A DNA stretch of 64,000 bases from Adiantum capillus-veneris (taxonomy: Eukaryota; Streptophyta; Polypodiopsida; Polypodiales; Pteridaceae). The DNA lies in the NCBI GenBank assembly GCA_014529385.2, contig CM043962.1:86523180-86587179 (forward strand). Direction: 5' to 3'. Below are positions 45,188 to 56,872 of this stretch, piece after piece. The notes under the pieces were generated by a model. The model saw only the letters and a list, made by a program, of their open reading frames with translations, was not told the origin of the DNA and made no database searches. How positions within the stretch are numbered: the first letter of the stretch is position 1; each line of letters opens with the position of its first letter. Made by a program: the position numbers and the translations under genes.

Positions 45188-48100
45188 TTATCCTTGAATG
45201 GCGATTGAAGATGAGCAAAAGCTCAACTTCTCCTTGCTGACCACCTTTGTAAATATGTCTGCAGGATTTTCATTTGTATGCACCTTTCCTAGCTTTAGCT
45301 GTCCCTCTTCCAAAACATTGTGTATGAAGTGATATCTCACCTCAATGTGCTTTGTTCTTGAATGAAAGGTTGAGTTCTTCGCAATATGGATAGCACTTTG
45401 GCTATCACTGTACAAGATACAATTGTCTTGTTTGAATCCAAGCTCTTCTAAGAATCTGTGAAGCCACATAATTTCTTTGCTTGCCTCCGTCATTGCTACA
45501 TACTCTGCTTCCGTGGTAAAAAGTAAGACCACTTTCTGCAGCTTTGAAGCCCACTCACTGCTGTGCCTCCAACCGTGAAGACATAGCCAGTATTGCTCCT
45601 TCGAGTATCTTTGTCACCTGCCATATCTCATCAGCATACCTTTGAAGAAAAATATCAGTTCCTCCAAAATACAAAGCATTTGATTTTGTCCCTTTTAGAT
45701 ACCTAAGTATCCACTTCACAGCTTGCCAGTGCTCTTTACCTGGGTTGTCCATGAACCTACTTACAACTTCCACTGCATGTGCAATGTCTGGCCTTGTCTA
45801 GACCATAGCATACATAAGAGAACATACCGCTACAGCATATGGAACTTTAGACATATAGGCTATCTTCTCTTGTGTCTTTGGACACATGTCTTTGGTTAGT
45901 TTAAAGTGACCAGCCAAAGGTGTAGAAACCGTTTTTGCATTTTGCATGCAAACCATTTTAATACCTTCTTGATGTAATCCTCTTGAGATAGCTTTATTGT
46001 CTTCTTCGTCCTTTCCCTTGATATCTTCATACCAAGTATCCTCTTTGTAGCACCTAAATCTTTCATTGAAAAGGATTTAGACAACTCCTCTTTTAGGTCT
46101 TTGATGTCTTGCATGTTAGCACTTGCAATCAGCATGTCATCAACATACAACATTAGAATGATGAACTTCCCATCTCCCAAATTCTTCGTGTAGACGTAGT
46201 GATCTGAGTTGCATCTTGTGAATCCATGATACAACATCCATCGATTGAACTTCAAGTACCATTGTCTTGATGCTTGCTTTAAACTATACAAGCTCTTCTT
46301 TAATCTGCAAACCATTTTCTCTTTACCTTTTACTTCATATCCCTTTGGTTGAAGCATGTAAATTTCCTCCTCTAAGTCACCGTGAGGGAATGCAGTATTT
46401 ACATCCATTTGCTCAAGATTTAGATCATGAACAGCCACAAGGCTTAAAACAAGACTAATTGAGTTTATTTTTACAACATGTGAAAATATTTCATTGAAGT
46501 CAATACCTTTCTTTTGAGAAAACCCTTTTACCACAAGCCTAGAGTTGTACCTTTTCTTACCACCAGGTTCCTCCTTCAACTTGTACATCCATTTGTTCTG
46601 AAGCGCCCGCTTACCTTTAAGCAACTCAATCAACTTCCATGTTTGGTTGCGATGTAATGAGTCCATCTCCACTTGCATACTCTTTATCCATTCTTTTTTG
46701 GATTCATGTTGCATAGCTTCCTCGTATGATTCCAGCTCTCCAGAATCTGAGATCAAGAGATGGTTGAAGGAAGGAACAAACCTTTCTAGAGGTCTACTTG
46801 CTCTTGTGGATCTTCGAGGAATAGGTTGAGGCTCTTCATTTGGTTGACGTTGTTGCACGTTGTCACCGTTGCACTCCTGGAGTCTTCACCATCCTCAAGC
46901 TCCATGTACCCTTTGACTTGTTTCTTTTGTTTGTTTTCTTTCCAAGTAATCTTTGTATATATTTCGCTCATTGAAAATTTCCACCCTATCCCTAAAGATT
47001 TTACCATCTTCAGGATTCCATAGGCGATACCCAAAGTCACCTTCTCCATAGCCAATGAAGAAACACTTTTTGGACTTTGCATCTAGCTTTGACCTTAGGC
47101 TTCTATCTATGTGCATGAAAGCCTCGCACCCAAACACTTTGAGAAATGAATAGTTCGCCGGTTTACGTGTCCATGCCTCTTCTGGAACTCCCATGCAATG
47201 CCGTTGAGGGTGACCGGTTGATTAAGTACACATACGTACTTACAGCTTCCGCCCAAAGCTCAAGCGGTAGGCCTGCATATAGCCGCATGCTTCGTGCTCG
47301 CTCCATGATTGTCCTATTCATCTTTTCTGAAATCCCATGTTGTTGAGGTGTCCTTGGGATTGTCTTTTGCCTCCAAATGCCATTGCTAGCATAAAAGCTT
47401 TCAGAAGCTTGACTGCAATATTTACCTCCATTGTCGGATCTGAGGCATTTAACCTTAGTACCTGTTTCATTCTCCACAAAGGCTTTCCACCTTTGAAATA
47501 TGGAAAACACATCGGATTTATTCTTCATTACATAAGCCCATGTTTTCCTAGTTGCATCGTCTATGGACGTTACATAGTACAATGAGCCACCAAGTGATGG
47601 TGTACTTGCAGGACCCCAAACATCAGAATGAACCAACTCAAGTTTTTTTTTTCTTTCATTTCTTGATTTTTGAAAATTTACCCTCTTTTGTTTACCATAA
47701 ACACAATCTTCACAGAACTCTAAGTCTACTTCTTTCAAATCTGTGAAGGATTTGCATTCCTTTGGCACTCATATGCCCAAGCCGATAGTGCCACACCACA
47801 CTGTCGACTTTCGTAGCTATTGCACAAGTTGAAGATTGCGTGCTAACAGTACACAAGTAAAGTGTACCGACCTTTTCTCCCTTGGCAGCCACCAAAGATC
47901 CCTTTGAGATCTTCCACCGTTTGCTTCTGAATGCAATGTTGTGACCTTCATCATCCAATTGTCCTGTAGAGGTTAACTTTTTGCGAAGAGAAGGAACATG
48001 CCTAACATCTTTAAGCTTCCATTCATTTCCGTTAGCAGTTTTGACACAAACTGTATCTTTGCCGACAATTTCACAAGCTTCATCATCTCCCAAGTATACA

Positions 48101-49052
48101 TACCCAAAATTACCTTTGGTGTAATCTTGAAAATGTTGCTTGTGTGGTGTCGCATGGAATGAAGTCTCGGAATCTACTATCCAAAAATTAAACACATTGT
48201 CTAATGAGAGAATTAGAGCATCTTGCTTCACTTTACCTCCCACATTGGCCTCCGATGTTGGCTTGTTGTCTTGAGACTCCAACTCCTTCTTCTTCTTGGA
48301 CCAACAATCCTTCTTGACGTGACCTTTCTTGCCGCAGTTGCAACATTCAAGAACTAACTTTGTGTGTGACTTGCTCCGCCTTGAGCGATCACGACCCTTT
48401 TGGTTTTTGAACCTCTCCTTAGGCCTTCCTCTTGTTTCCACTGACAGTGCAGCACTTGATGATTCTCCTGTGCTTCTCCTTCACATTTCCTCGCTTAGGA
48501 GAACACCCACAACATCATCAAAATTAAGAGTATTTGTGTCAAAAATAGAATTACTTACAGCCATCACAAGGCTGTCCCAACTATCCGATAGAGACGATAG
48601 TATATGGAGAGCTCACACTTCGTCATCGAAATTTATTTTCACTGATCGAAACTGACTTATGTTGGTGTTAAAGTCATTTAGGTGTTCTGCAACTGAACCA
48701 TTCTCTGTCATCTTTAAATTGAACAAGTGCTTCATGAGAAATACCTTATTGGATGCCGATAGTTTCTCGTAGAAATCATCAAGTGACTTCATCAAATCCT
48801 CCGTGGTCTTCATCTCCGAAACGTTGAAGGCCACCTTGATGCCAAGCTTAACCGAATTGTTCCTAGTGCCTTTCGATCAAGGACAATCCATGCTTCATCT
48901 GCCACCGTTGCGGGCTTCTTTGCAAGACCACATAGTGGCAAATAAAGGTCCTTCTGGTAGAGATAGTCTTCAATCTGCATCTTCCAATGTTGGTAGTTTC
49001 TACCGTTGAACTTCTCGATCTTGAGTTTCCCTTCCTCCGTCATTACTCCCAC
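45188..49052 (-). pseudogene. C2 copia gag-pol polyprotein with several frameshifts and stops
   Basis: Reads leftward from about 49045 (MTEEGKLKIEKFNG). Gag core 'YQHWKMQIEDYLYQKDLYLP' and 'EKLSASNKVFLMKHLFNLKM'; zinc knuckle CCNCGKKGHVKKDCW near 48335; protease WIVDSETSF near 48170, where the expected G-A after D-S is E-T; pre-integrase 'VVWHYRLGHMSAKGMQIL'; integrase 'LVHSDVWGPASTPSLGG', 'CLRSDNGGKY' and 'PRTPQQHGISEKMNRTIME'; RT 46858-45896 with YVDD at 46136-46147; RNase H 45532-45188 ('TTEAEYVAMTEASKEIMWL', 'SDSQSAIHIAKNSTFHS'). Frameshifts occur near 48830, 47750, 47170, 46850 and 45910. Length and order are normal for a plant copia element. Confidence 0.92.
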
Positions 49053-49103
49053 TCAATTCAAGGAATCCTTTCCTTGAGATAGTTTAGCTACGAGCAAACC
49101 TTG

Positions 49104-49115
49104 CTCTGATACCAG
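49104..49115 (-). other. Primer-binding site, initiator tRNA-Met
   Basis: Minus strand TGGTATCAGAGC, two bases from the inner edge of the 5' LTR. Confidence 0.92.
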
Positions 49116-49117
49116 TT

Positions 49118-49714
49118 GTTAGGAAATATGACGTAGCTAAGTAGATAATTGAGTAGATTACTTAATGGAGAGAGATAATTTACATCCACAAGAGATTATA
49201 GAGTAGAGAGAGAGAGAGAGCGAAAGAGAGAATACACACGATATACGTGGTTCACCCAATGTGGGCTACATCCACGGGAAAGCAGTCACTTAATGGCTTT
49301 AGTACTTTAAACAAGAAGTAGGTTACAAAAGGATTATACTATTAAAAGAGCACCGGCCATTGTGTGGATAAGTCCAAGTCGGACCCTCCAATCTGCCCAT
49401 GTGTGGCCGCCCTTGAGAAGACAAGTCCGCTTTTGAATTCGACCACCGGCCACCGGCCATTGACTTCCGAACACCGGCCAACCGGCCAACCGACTGGTCG
49501 TTTTTCGACCACTTTCCGATTGCCGGTCGGCCATAATATTATGGCGACTAGGAATATTTCGGCTGCAAAATTTTGGTTTCCTACGAGTGATTTAGGTTTC
49601 CGACGATGTGATTTTTCTTCACGCACGATGGCTTCTCCCCATAATGGGGGCCTTACAAATGTGCATTTTTACCACATAAAATTACAAGAGGTGAATCAGG
49701 CTCCATACTTAATA
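49118..49714 (-). repeat. 5' LTR of C2 copia, 137 bp shorter than its partner
   Basis: Matches the 3' LTR at both ends but lacks a segment between about 49345 and 49352 (plus coordinates), corresponding to 44600-44745 of the 3' LTR. The missing part contains the TATA region. Confidence 0.9.
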
Positions 49715-50343
49715 GCTACAAGGATAACATAGACTCGAGTTATTTATGGACTCGATATGCTTATCCACATCCCCATTACTACATGGACCCTTGAGGAGAA
49801 GCCAAGCCTATATATCAAGTGGCTACCCTTGCACAAGAGGCCAAAACATCAACATCATTGCCTGCAGATCGCCTCTTCAATGCTACAAATATAGTGGACC
49901 ACATCATGTAGTTGAGTGTCCTAGAATGCAAAGGAATGCTACACTAGTGCAAACAAGTCAAGGGAGCACATCTACAATCCCAATAATCATGTGTAATTGG
50001 TGTGTCATAGATCATTTGATTGTTCATTGTTCTAATACTCCAAACGCACCAAAGATCCCACCATTGAATTTAATTTAAATTTCCAATGGGACACCACAAA
50101 CTACATTGGTATTAGTAAACATACTCATACGATCGATGATCCAAAATGAAAATTATATCCTTGAGGAGAGAGATGTTGCATCAATCACCCAAGTAAGAAA
50201 GAAGAAGATGCAAAGGAAGAGGTCGCTAAAGGCTATAAATTCAAACCCTAGCTCCAAACCCTAGCTCAAAGATTAACATATGAACGAATAATGACTCTGA
50301 AGATGATTCAGATTCAATCAAAACCATGGAGAATAGATGACCA
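49715..50343 (+). pseudogene. Older copy of gag-only element gag, part 2
   Basis: Resumes the homology to 19430-20070: 'tatcaagtggctacccttgc', 'caatgctacaaatatagtgg' (third zinc knuckle region), 'atcatgtgtaattggtgtgt' (fourth), then the Lys-rich tail. Several stops. Ends where copia RT sequence begins near 50344. Confidence 0.82.
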
Positions 50344-51700
50344 TCATGAGAGGAAAATCCAATGGGGATTGCCACTTGTCGTATGACTACTGTGCATTTT
50401 CTATGTGCATTGGCAGCTCATTTTGGTTGGGAAGTACATCAATAAGACATTGTTACCCGTTTCTTGCATGGTGACATATTTGAGGAAGTTCATGTAACGG
50501 AGCCTCACGGTTTTGTCAGAGAAAGGACAAGAGGATAAAGTGTGCAAATGTAACAAAGCTTTGCATGGGTTGAAGCAATCTCCTCGTGATTGGTATGAGA
50601 AGGTTGAAACTCATTTGGTCAAACGAGGCTTTTGTAACAGTCCAACAGAAAGCACATTGCATGTAAAGTGTGAGGGTGATGTACTTCTCATTGTGGTTCT
50701 TTATGTGGATGATTTGTTGATCAGTGGACCAAATGAGAGACATATTGCTAAATTTAAGGCTGATTTGAATGCTACGTTCAAGATGAAAGCTTTGGGATTG
50801 TTGCATCATCACTTCGGTATACAGTTTAAGTAGTGTGATGGTGGTATTGCCTTGTGTTAGAAAAGTTACATAGAGACATTGCTATGTAAGTTTGGACTTG
50901 AGGATTGCAAACATATTGCCACTCCCATGGAAACATTTTTGAAATTGAGTCTTCAAGATGCTGGTGATCTTGCAGATGTCACTCTTTACCAAACTATTGT
51001 TGGATTCCTCATTTATGTATTCAACACGAGGCTGGATATTCAATTTGCAGTCTCACTGGTCAGCAAATTTATGCATAGCCTAGGGTCTGAGCATTGAAAG
51101 GATGTCAAGAGGATTTTCTGCTACTTGAGTGACACTTTACATATTGGCTTGTTTTATCCCAATGGGGGATCATTGCCACCAGACTTACATGCTTTTTCGG
51201 ACTCAGATTGGGCTGGCTGTTTTGACACATGAGTGTCCACAAGTGGTTTTCGTTTCATGCTTGGCAGTTCATGTATATCATGGTTGAGCAAGAAGCAACC
51301 TAATGTGGCCACTTCTAGTTGTGAGGTTGAGTACATGGTAGTCTTCACAGCTACGGTTGAGTGTGTTTGGCTCGAACGCCTTATGATTGATTTGGGTGTT
51401 AAAAAGGACACTGCCAACACTATCTACACTGACAATCAGAGCGCATTGGCAATTATGAGGAACCCAGTTTTTCAGGCTCACACAAAGCACACTGAGGTGC
51501 ATTACCATTATGTCAGGGAGAGGCTCTCCATTATGTCAGGGAGAGGCTCTCAACAAGAGAGATCGGCTTGCCTTCTGTGCCAACACAGGACAACCTTGCA
51601 AATATTTTCACAAAGGCATTCTCGTGAGAAGTTCAAAGCTTTTCGCAAAGCTTTGGGCTTACTCCCCTTTGTGGACCGATCATGTCCTCAGGGCATGGCA
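50344..51700 (+). pseudogene. Ty1/copia RT-RNase H, 5'-truncated (family C3)
   Basis: RT from the 'TRFLHGDIFEEVHV' motif onward: 'CKCNKALHGLKQSPRDWYEK', YVDD at 50702-50713, 'FKMKALGLLHHHFGIQF'. RNase H follows with 'SDSDWAGCFD', 'ATSSCEVEYMVVFTATVECV', 'YTDNQSALAIMRNPVFQA' and 'TKHTEVHYHYVRERL'. Stops at about 50831, 50862, 51097 and 51230. A 20-base direct duplication ('tatgtcagggagaggctct') at about 51510 and 51531 shifts the frame. No integrase, protease or gag. Different family from both other copia elements. Confidence 0.87.
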
Positions 51701-51754
51701 TTCCCTTTATTCTATGTGCCATCTCTCATTCACTGCATCACTCTAGGGGGGATT

Positions 51755-51938
51755 TGTAGACCGCCGTGGCATTTTTTCACTAGGAGGTTTTTTCCCCGGT
51801 GCATTGTATAAACACCCATCATTCTAGGGCTATCTATCTTTCCATTGCACACCGAGTAAAATACTCTCTATTGTGTGCCTTGAGCTTCCTTCGTCTTCTC
51901 CAAACTGTGTGTGTTATCCTGCAACCCTAATTCCAACA
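51755..51938 (+). repeat. 3' LTR of C3 copia (184 bp)
   Basis: Starts TGTAGACCGCCG after the purine tract 'ctctaggggggatt' and ends ATTCCAACA. Gypsy integrase starts at the next base, so this end marks the insertion point. Confidence 0.7.
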
Positions 51939-52884
51939 ACTCTCTTCGTGATAAAGTGATGTATGAATCCCATGCTCCTCCCTATGCGGGGCATCGAGGG
52001 ATTCACCTACCCTTCGTGGAGTAGACGTATTTCTACTGGCCTACTATGAAGATGGACATACAAGACTATGTGTCAAAATGTGTGGTATGCCAAAAGACAA
52101 AGTATGATAGGGGGAAGCAACCTGAATTTCTCCAGCCTTTGCCAATTTCTAATTCACCATGGGAGAGCATATCCATGGATTTTATCTTTGGATTACCCAA
52201 GTCCATCCATGGGAATACGGGAATATGGACAATAGTAGACATGTTTAGTAAACAAGCACGTTTTATACCTGTCAAAAAGACTATTAAGACACACCAAATG
52301 GCAACCCTCTTCATATCCCAAATTTTTAAACACCATGGCTTGCCAACATCAATAGCGTCGGATAGAGATCCTTGAACGACCAATAATTTTTGGAAGGGTC
52401 TCTTTGAGAATCTAGGTACTAGGCATAATTTCTCTTCGGACTATCACCCACAAACGAATGGCCAAAGTGAAATAGCCAACCTTACGATTCTAGGTCTACT
52501 TATAAGACCTATGCTACCGAAGTAGATCAACGTTCCCAATGGGAAAATTACCTACCTCTTATAGAGTATGCGTACAATAACAATGTCTATACTACTACGA
52601 GGAAGGCACCTTTCAAAATCATTGAAGGAAGACCTAAAAGTCCCTTACTACTTAAGGTACATGGGAAGATTTTCACTACCGATGAGTATAGCCAAGAACT
52701 ACAAGAATATTTCCAAAAGATTAAGGAGGCTATATCCATCTCGCAAAAAAGGCAAAAAGTTGCTGCTAACAAGCACAAAAGGGCCTTAGATTTCAAGCAA
52801 CATTTCCCAAGGCTCGATTGAGGCAGACGATGGGCAAAAATCCTACGGGCCACCAAAAGTATTATGTTAAGCTAGCAAAAAGAT
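51939..52884 (+). pseudogene. Ty3/gypsy integrase, part 1
   Basis: H2C2 zinc domain ('YESHAPPYAGHRGIH', 'TYFYWPTMKMDIQDYVSKC', VCQKTKYDRGKQPE) and rve core ('SPWESISMDFIFGLPKS', 'TIVDMFSKQARFIPVKKT', 'HHGLPTSIASDRDP', 'DYHPQTNGQSEIANLTIL'), followed in shifted frames by the 'APFKIIEGRPKSP' region and 'KLAKK'. Zinc Cys spacing here is the normal CVVC, unlike 13867-14718. Stops near 52022 and 52374. Split by a solo LTR at 52885. Confidence 0.88.
52880..52884. other. Target-site duplication AAGAT, left
   Basis: Identical to 54475-54479 at the right end of the solo LTR. Confidence 0.92.
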
Positions 52885-54474
52885 TGTAACATTTAATGGC
52901 CTAAAATCTTATTTGTAGCGGAAATTAGCATGAACATAGTGGGCATTTCATTAGAATAGATTCCTAATGAGAATTACAAGAGTGCTTGGGTGGAGAGAGC
53001 AACAAAAAGCATAACACCTAGTTAGATAGCATCGACAATACTTTCAAAAGAGAGAGCAATTAAGCTATTGACAACAGTTGAGGACCGGATTTGCATGGAG
53101 CCGGTCCCCCCTCCAAAAGGCTTTGTATTATGGTTTCTCCCATCAAGAGAGACATTGTACAATACAATTCTTTGTGTTCCTTCAAGACGAGCTAGTGCAA
53201 TGAAGATGGAAGCTTCATACACCAAGCAAAACACTTAATCAAACACAACTTGAATTATCCCCGTTCTCAGACCCAAGACCTCACACACCTTCGAAGATGG
53301 TGAGAGCTAGCAGGGTATGAGAGTAGATTGAGAGGAAAAAGAAGTATCTTACGAGAAAGAAGTACATCTCCTCACATAATCACTCATATTAGCATAGCTT
53401 AGCTTAGTAATTAGCTTGGTAGAGAAGATGAGCATGCATTGAAGCTTGGCTCTTGGTTGGATTTGCATCCACATGCCAAGAGAGTGTTGATGTAGGCTTC
53501 TATCTCACAAGCTTGGAGTAGGTGATGAGCTCTCCATTAAAGCTTGGGAGGAGATAGAGTATTTTCCCTTCACACATGGTCAAGTGTGAGAGTGTGAGTG
53601 TCAATGCCAAGCAAAAATCAGCCCCCTCTCTCTCTTGGGCGAGCCCTAGCTGCTAAGTTAGTCTGGCTTTTGCCTCATTGGACCTCCCCAGGTCAAGCCA
53701 ATAGGTATTAAGCAGCATAAGTGATAGCCTTCTGACATGTGTCCCCCTTTCCCCTTTTGTGAGAGCTTTAGATAATTAAATAATTAAACTAAACTCTCAT
53801 TGGACCCCTTTGCCTCCTGGCCAATAGGAATCAGGCAAGCCATGGGGCTCCTGAATGCTCATTGGACCCCTTGGGAGACTGCCCAATAGTCTTCTAGGAC
53901 ACTTAATTCTTATTGGTTTCTTTTATTAAATGTTTTTAAATTAATTAAACTAGATTTACTCTAGCCTAATTCTCATTGGTCCACTTCAAGGGTCTTCCAA
54001 TAGGAATTGGGCACACCTTGTGGGCATCTGGCCTAGGGAGCTGACATGTGTCCCTCATTCCCTTTGTGTAAAGGGAGCCTGTGTGTGTGTGTGTGGCTTT
54101 CTCTCTCATCCCCTAGCTTTGGGGCTCGCCCCCTCCCATGTAGGGATGTAGAAAGACTTTTTGGGCACACACTAAGCATCCAATTTTCCCTAAGGTTGAC
54201 CTTTGGACACAACCTTTGAATTTTGGAACCTTAGCATTTTGGAAGTCTTAATGGGCTGAACCTTAGGGTCTTTTTAGCCCATTGTTTCACATGGCTCTTT
54301 TGCAGATGGCCCCCCCTTTGGATCCCTATTTTCCCTCCTTTGGATCCCTACTGTGGCCGGTCTGCTAACTTAACCAATATTCTAGCTTTTTCTCCCTTGG
54401 CACTTCCCCACATTAAATGATCAGTTTAATATGAGAAAATCATTTAGGAGAATTAGATATTGATTATTATGACA
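52885..54474 (-). repeat. Solo G1 LTR (1590 bp) inserted in gypsy integrase
   Basis: TGTAACATTT start and TTATGACA end, same family and orientation as 1032-2548. No primer site or polypurine tract adjoins it, and the flanks are the two halves of one integrase gene with a perfect AAGAT duplication. The product of LTR-LTR recombination. Confidence 0.93.
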
Positions 54475-54840
54475 AAGATACTATGGTCCTTTTCAGATCT
54501 TAAAACCAATCAATGAGATGGCCTATCAACTCAAGTTGCCCAACCATTGGCTCATTCACAATGCTTTTCATGTGAGCCTACTTAAGCCTTACAAAGGAGA
54601 GCCACCACAAGAGCCAATCATTGAGAACCCGCCCGAGATCAAAGATCGAGAAGAGGTGCTTTAGCTCGATCAATTCTTTGACATGAAGACAAGGTACTAA
54701 GACATGGTAAGATTATCCGATGGTATCTTATTAAATTCAAAAATTATCCTTTTGAAGATGATAGATGGATGCAAGGAACACAGCTTAAGGATAGTATGAA
54801 CCTTGTCAATGCTTACAATGGTACAATAGAGTAAGCAAAT
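54475..54840 (+). pseudogene. Ty3/gypsy integrase, part 2 (C-terminal)
   Basis: Joined to 52884 it continues as YYGPFQILKPINEMAYQLKL, then 'PNHWLIHNAFHVSLLKPYKG' and 'EPPQEPIIENPPEIKDREEV', the usual integrase C-terminal and chromodomain-like end. It is homologous to the unit amplified at 40531-42300, present here once. Confidence 0.87.
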
Positions 54841-54879
54841 GTAAATACTTTTTAAATGAAAAATGTTTTTGTCTTAAAA

Positions 54880-55970
54880 GACTAGCAGGCGAGCCCTACA
54901 AGTAGGAGATGCGAGAGACTATCACTTGCACCCACTCAAGGGTCACCCTTTCCACAAGAGGCAACAGGGACACATGTCAAGCTCCTCCTCATGTTGCCCT
55001 CACGGTGTGCTTGAATCCTATTGGCTAGGCTTTAAAGGGATCCAATGAGCATTTAGTCTAATTAAATAATTATCTAGGCATTATCAAGCCCTCTCTCTCA
55101 AAGAGGTAAGGAGGACACTTGTCCAAATGCTACCCTTGTTGCTTGATATGCACTAAGTATGTGATTGGCTAGGCTTGTAGGGGTCCAATCATATTCAATC
55201 ATGAGCTACAAGGAGGGGTCGACCAAGGCAAGTTGGGGTGTGTGCTTGGGAGTATACTCTCTCTCACACACACACTCACATGCTCTCATTCTCACTTTGT
55301 GAAAGTGCAAGAACTTCATCTCCTTCTCCAAGCTTAAGAAGTGGAGAGCCTACACCAACATTCTTGGCTATGGAATGCAAATCCAACCAAGAGCCATGCT
55401 TCAATGCTATGCTTGCCATCTTCTTCATCTCCATTACTATGCTACTATGCTATGCTAAGCTCTATGAGTAATGGTATGAGAGGTCACTACTTCTTTTTCG
55501 TAAGAATACTTCTTCTTCCTCTTCCCTACCCTCATTCCCTGCTAGCTCTCTCCACCTTTGAAGGTGTTTGAGGTCTTGGGACTGAGGGCGGGGACAAGTT
55601 AATGCTTTCATTTAGCTAAATTACGAGCATAATTGTGGTGCATGAAGCTGTCTATCTTCATTGCACCATCAAGGTCTCAAGGAACACAAAGCTTATATTG
55701 TACCAAGTCTCTCTTTATGGGAGAAGCTATAATACAAAAGCCTTTTGGAGGGGGGACCGGCTCCACATAAATCCGGTCCTCAACTGTTGTCAAGTTCTCT
55801 AATTCTCTCTCTTGCAAAGTATTGTTCATGCCAAGCTAATTAAGTATAATGGCTATGTTGCTACCTCTAATCAAGCTCTCGCTCTATTTTCTCAAAGTAT
55901 TCTCATCAAAATGCTCACTACAGTTCTTTAAATTCCGTTATTCTCAATGTTCATAGTCCAATTCCATTAC
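54880..55970 (+). repeat. Partial G1-family LTR, probably the 3' LTR of the split gypsy element
   Basis: Aligns with the part of 22845-24399 from 'gcgagccc' to the end ('ggagggggaccggctccaca', 'ggtcctcaactgttgtcaag'). It ends 'ggtccaattccattac'-like sequence as does 1032-1050. The first roughly 300 bases of the LTR and the polypurine tract are missing. Confidence 0.75.
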
Positions 55971-56024
55971 TGAGCGTGACCCGCGGAAGGTCGATTGCGC
56001 GAGCTAGTTACATATACTCGGCAA

Positions 56025-56480
56025 AATTACCAAAATACCCTTCTAATTTGTAAAAATTTCCAAAATACCCCTCAAATTTCAAAAATTACCAAAATACCCT
56101 TGTATGTATTTTGGTTGGATTGTTTAGGATTTTCTAATCTTTATTCCTTTTGAATAATTAAGATCAGTTTCGGCGTGCTTAGCATGTACAAATTACCTCG
56201 CAAAAAAGGGCAATTATGTCTAAAAATAATGGAGCAATTCATCTCCAATGCTTACGTAACCGACTCAAATTCTAGTTTTAGCATCTTCTATTGATAGACA
56301 ATCAATTTTCTTATGAAAAGCTATAAATTTTTTAATCTTAAGAGAAATTTAATCTGACGACCAGGGGCATTTTGGGCTTTTGGAAAAATTGAAGGGCACT
56401 TTGGGAAATTTATGATAAAAGATTGGGGGTGTTTTGGAAATTTTTTGAAATTTGAGGGAATAATTAGAGGGTACTTCGAT
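56025..56480. mobile_element. Foldback/MITE-like element with long degenerate inverted repeats
   Basis: Left arm 56025-56105 is three short units of 'aaaattaccaaaataccctt' type. The right arm, 56355-56475, is their reverse complement type ('gggggtgttttggaaattt', 'tttgaaatttgaggg'). The centre is AT-rich and non-coding. Resembles plant MITEs with long terminal repeats; no clear target duplication. Confidence 0.5.
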
Positions 56481-56746
56481 AGTTATAAGGACAGAGCGGG
56501 GGCCTCAAAATCGTTTTCCCAGGTCTTGGGCGCTCATCTGCGCCACAAAATGAAGGGTTGTGCGCATTCTCAATGAAGTGTTCTTTCGGCATATGTACAG
56601 TGCATCGTCTCCTCACTATCGGGCATTGTATGCCGTGAGGTTGTATCAGTAGTTTCGATCAGGTACTCTCGCCATTCCCTTCTTTACATTAGCTGGTCCC
56701 TCTTGCAATGAGCACATGAAGGTGATGCGGCCGGCCAGCAATGGTT

Positions 56747-56872
<126 letters not shown>

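Larger units (their letters stand above)
44394..49714 (-). mobile_element. Complete C2 copia retrotransposon, 5321 bp, minus strand
   Basis: LTRs at 44394-45127 and 49118-49714, primer site at 49104-49115, polypurine tract at 45128-45143, and gag-pol between. Flanking bases GCTAT (44389-44393) and GCTAC (49715-49719) are a target duplication with one difference. Joining the flanks gives the continuous gag sequence of the host element, proving insertion into it. Confidence 0.92.

Noticed and set aside
54060-54100. A second primer site or promoter in the solo LTR
   Set aside because: Only a short GT tract and TATA-like AT runs; nothing specific.
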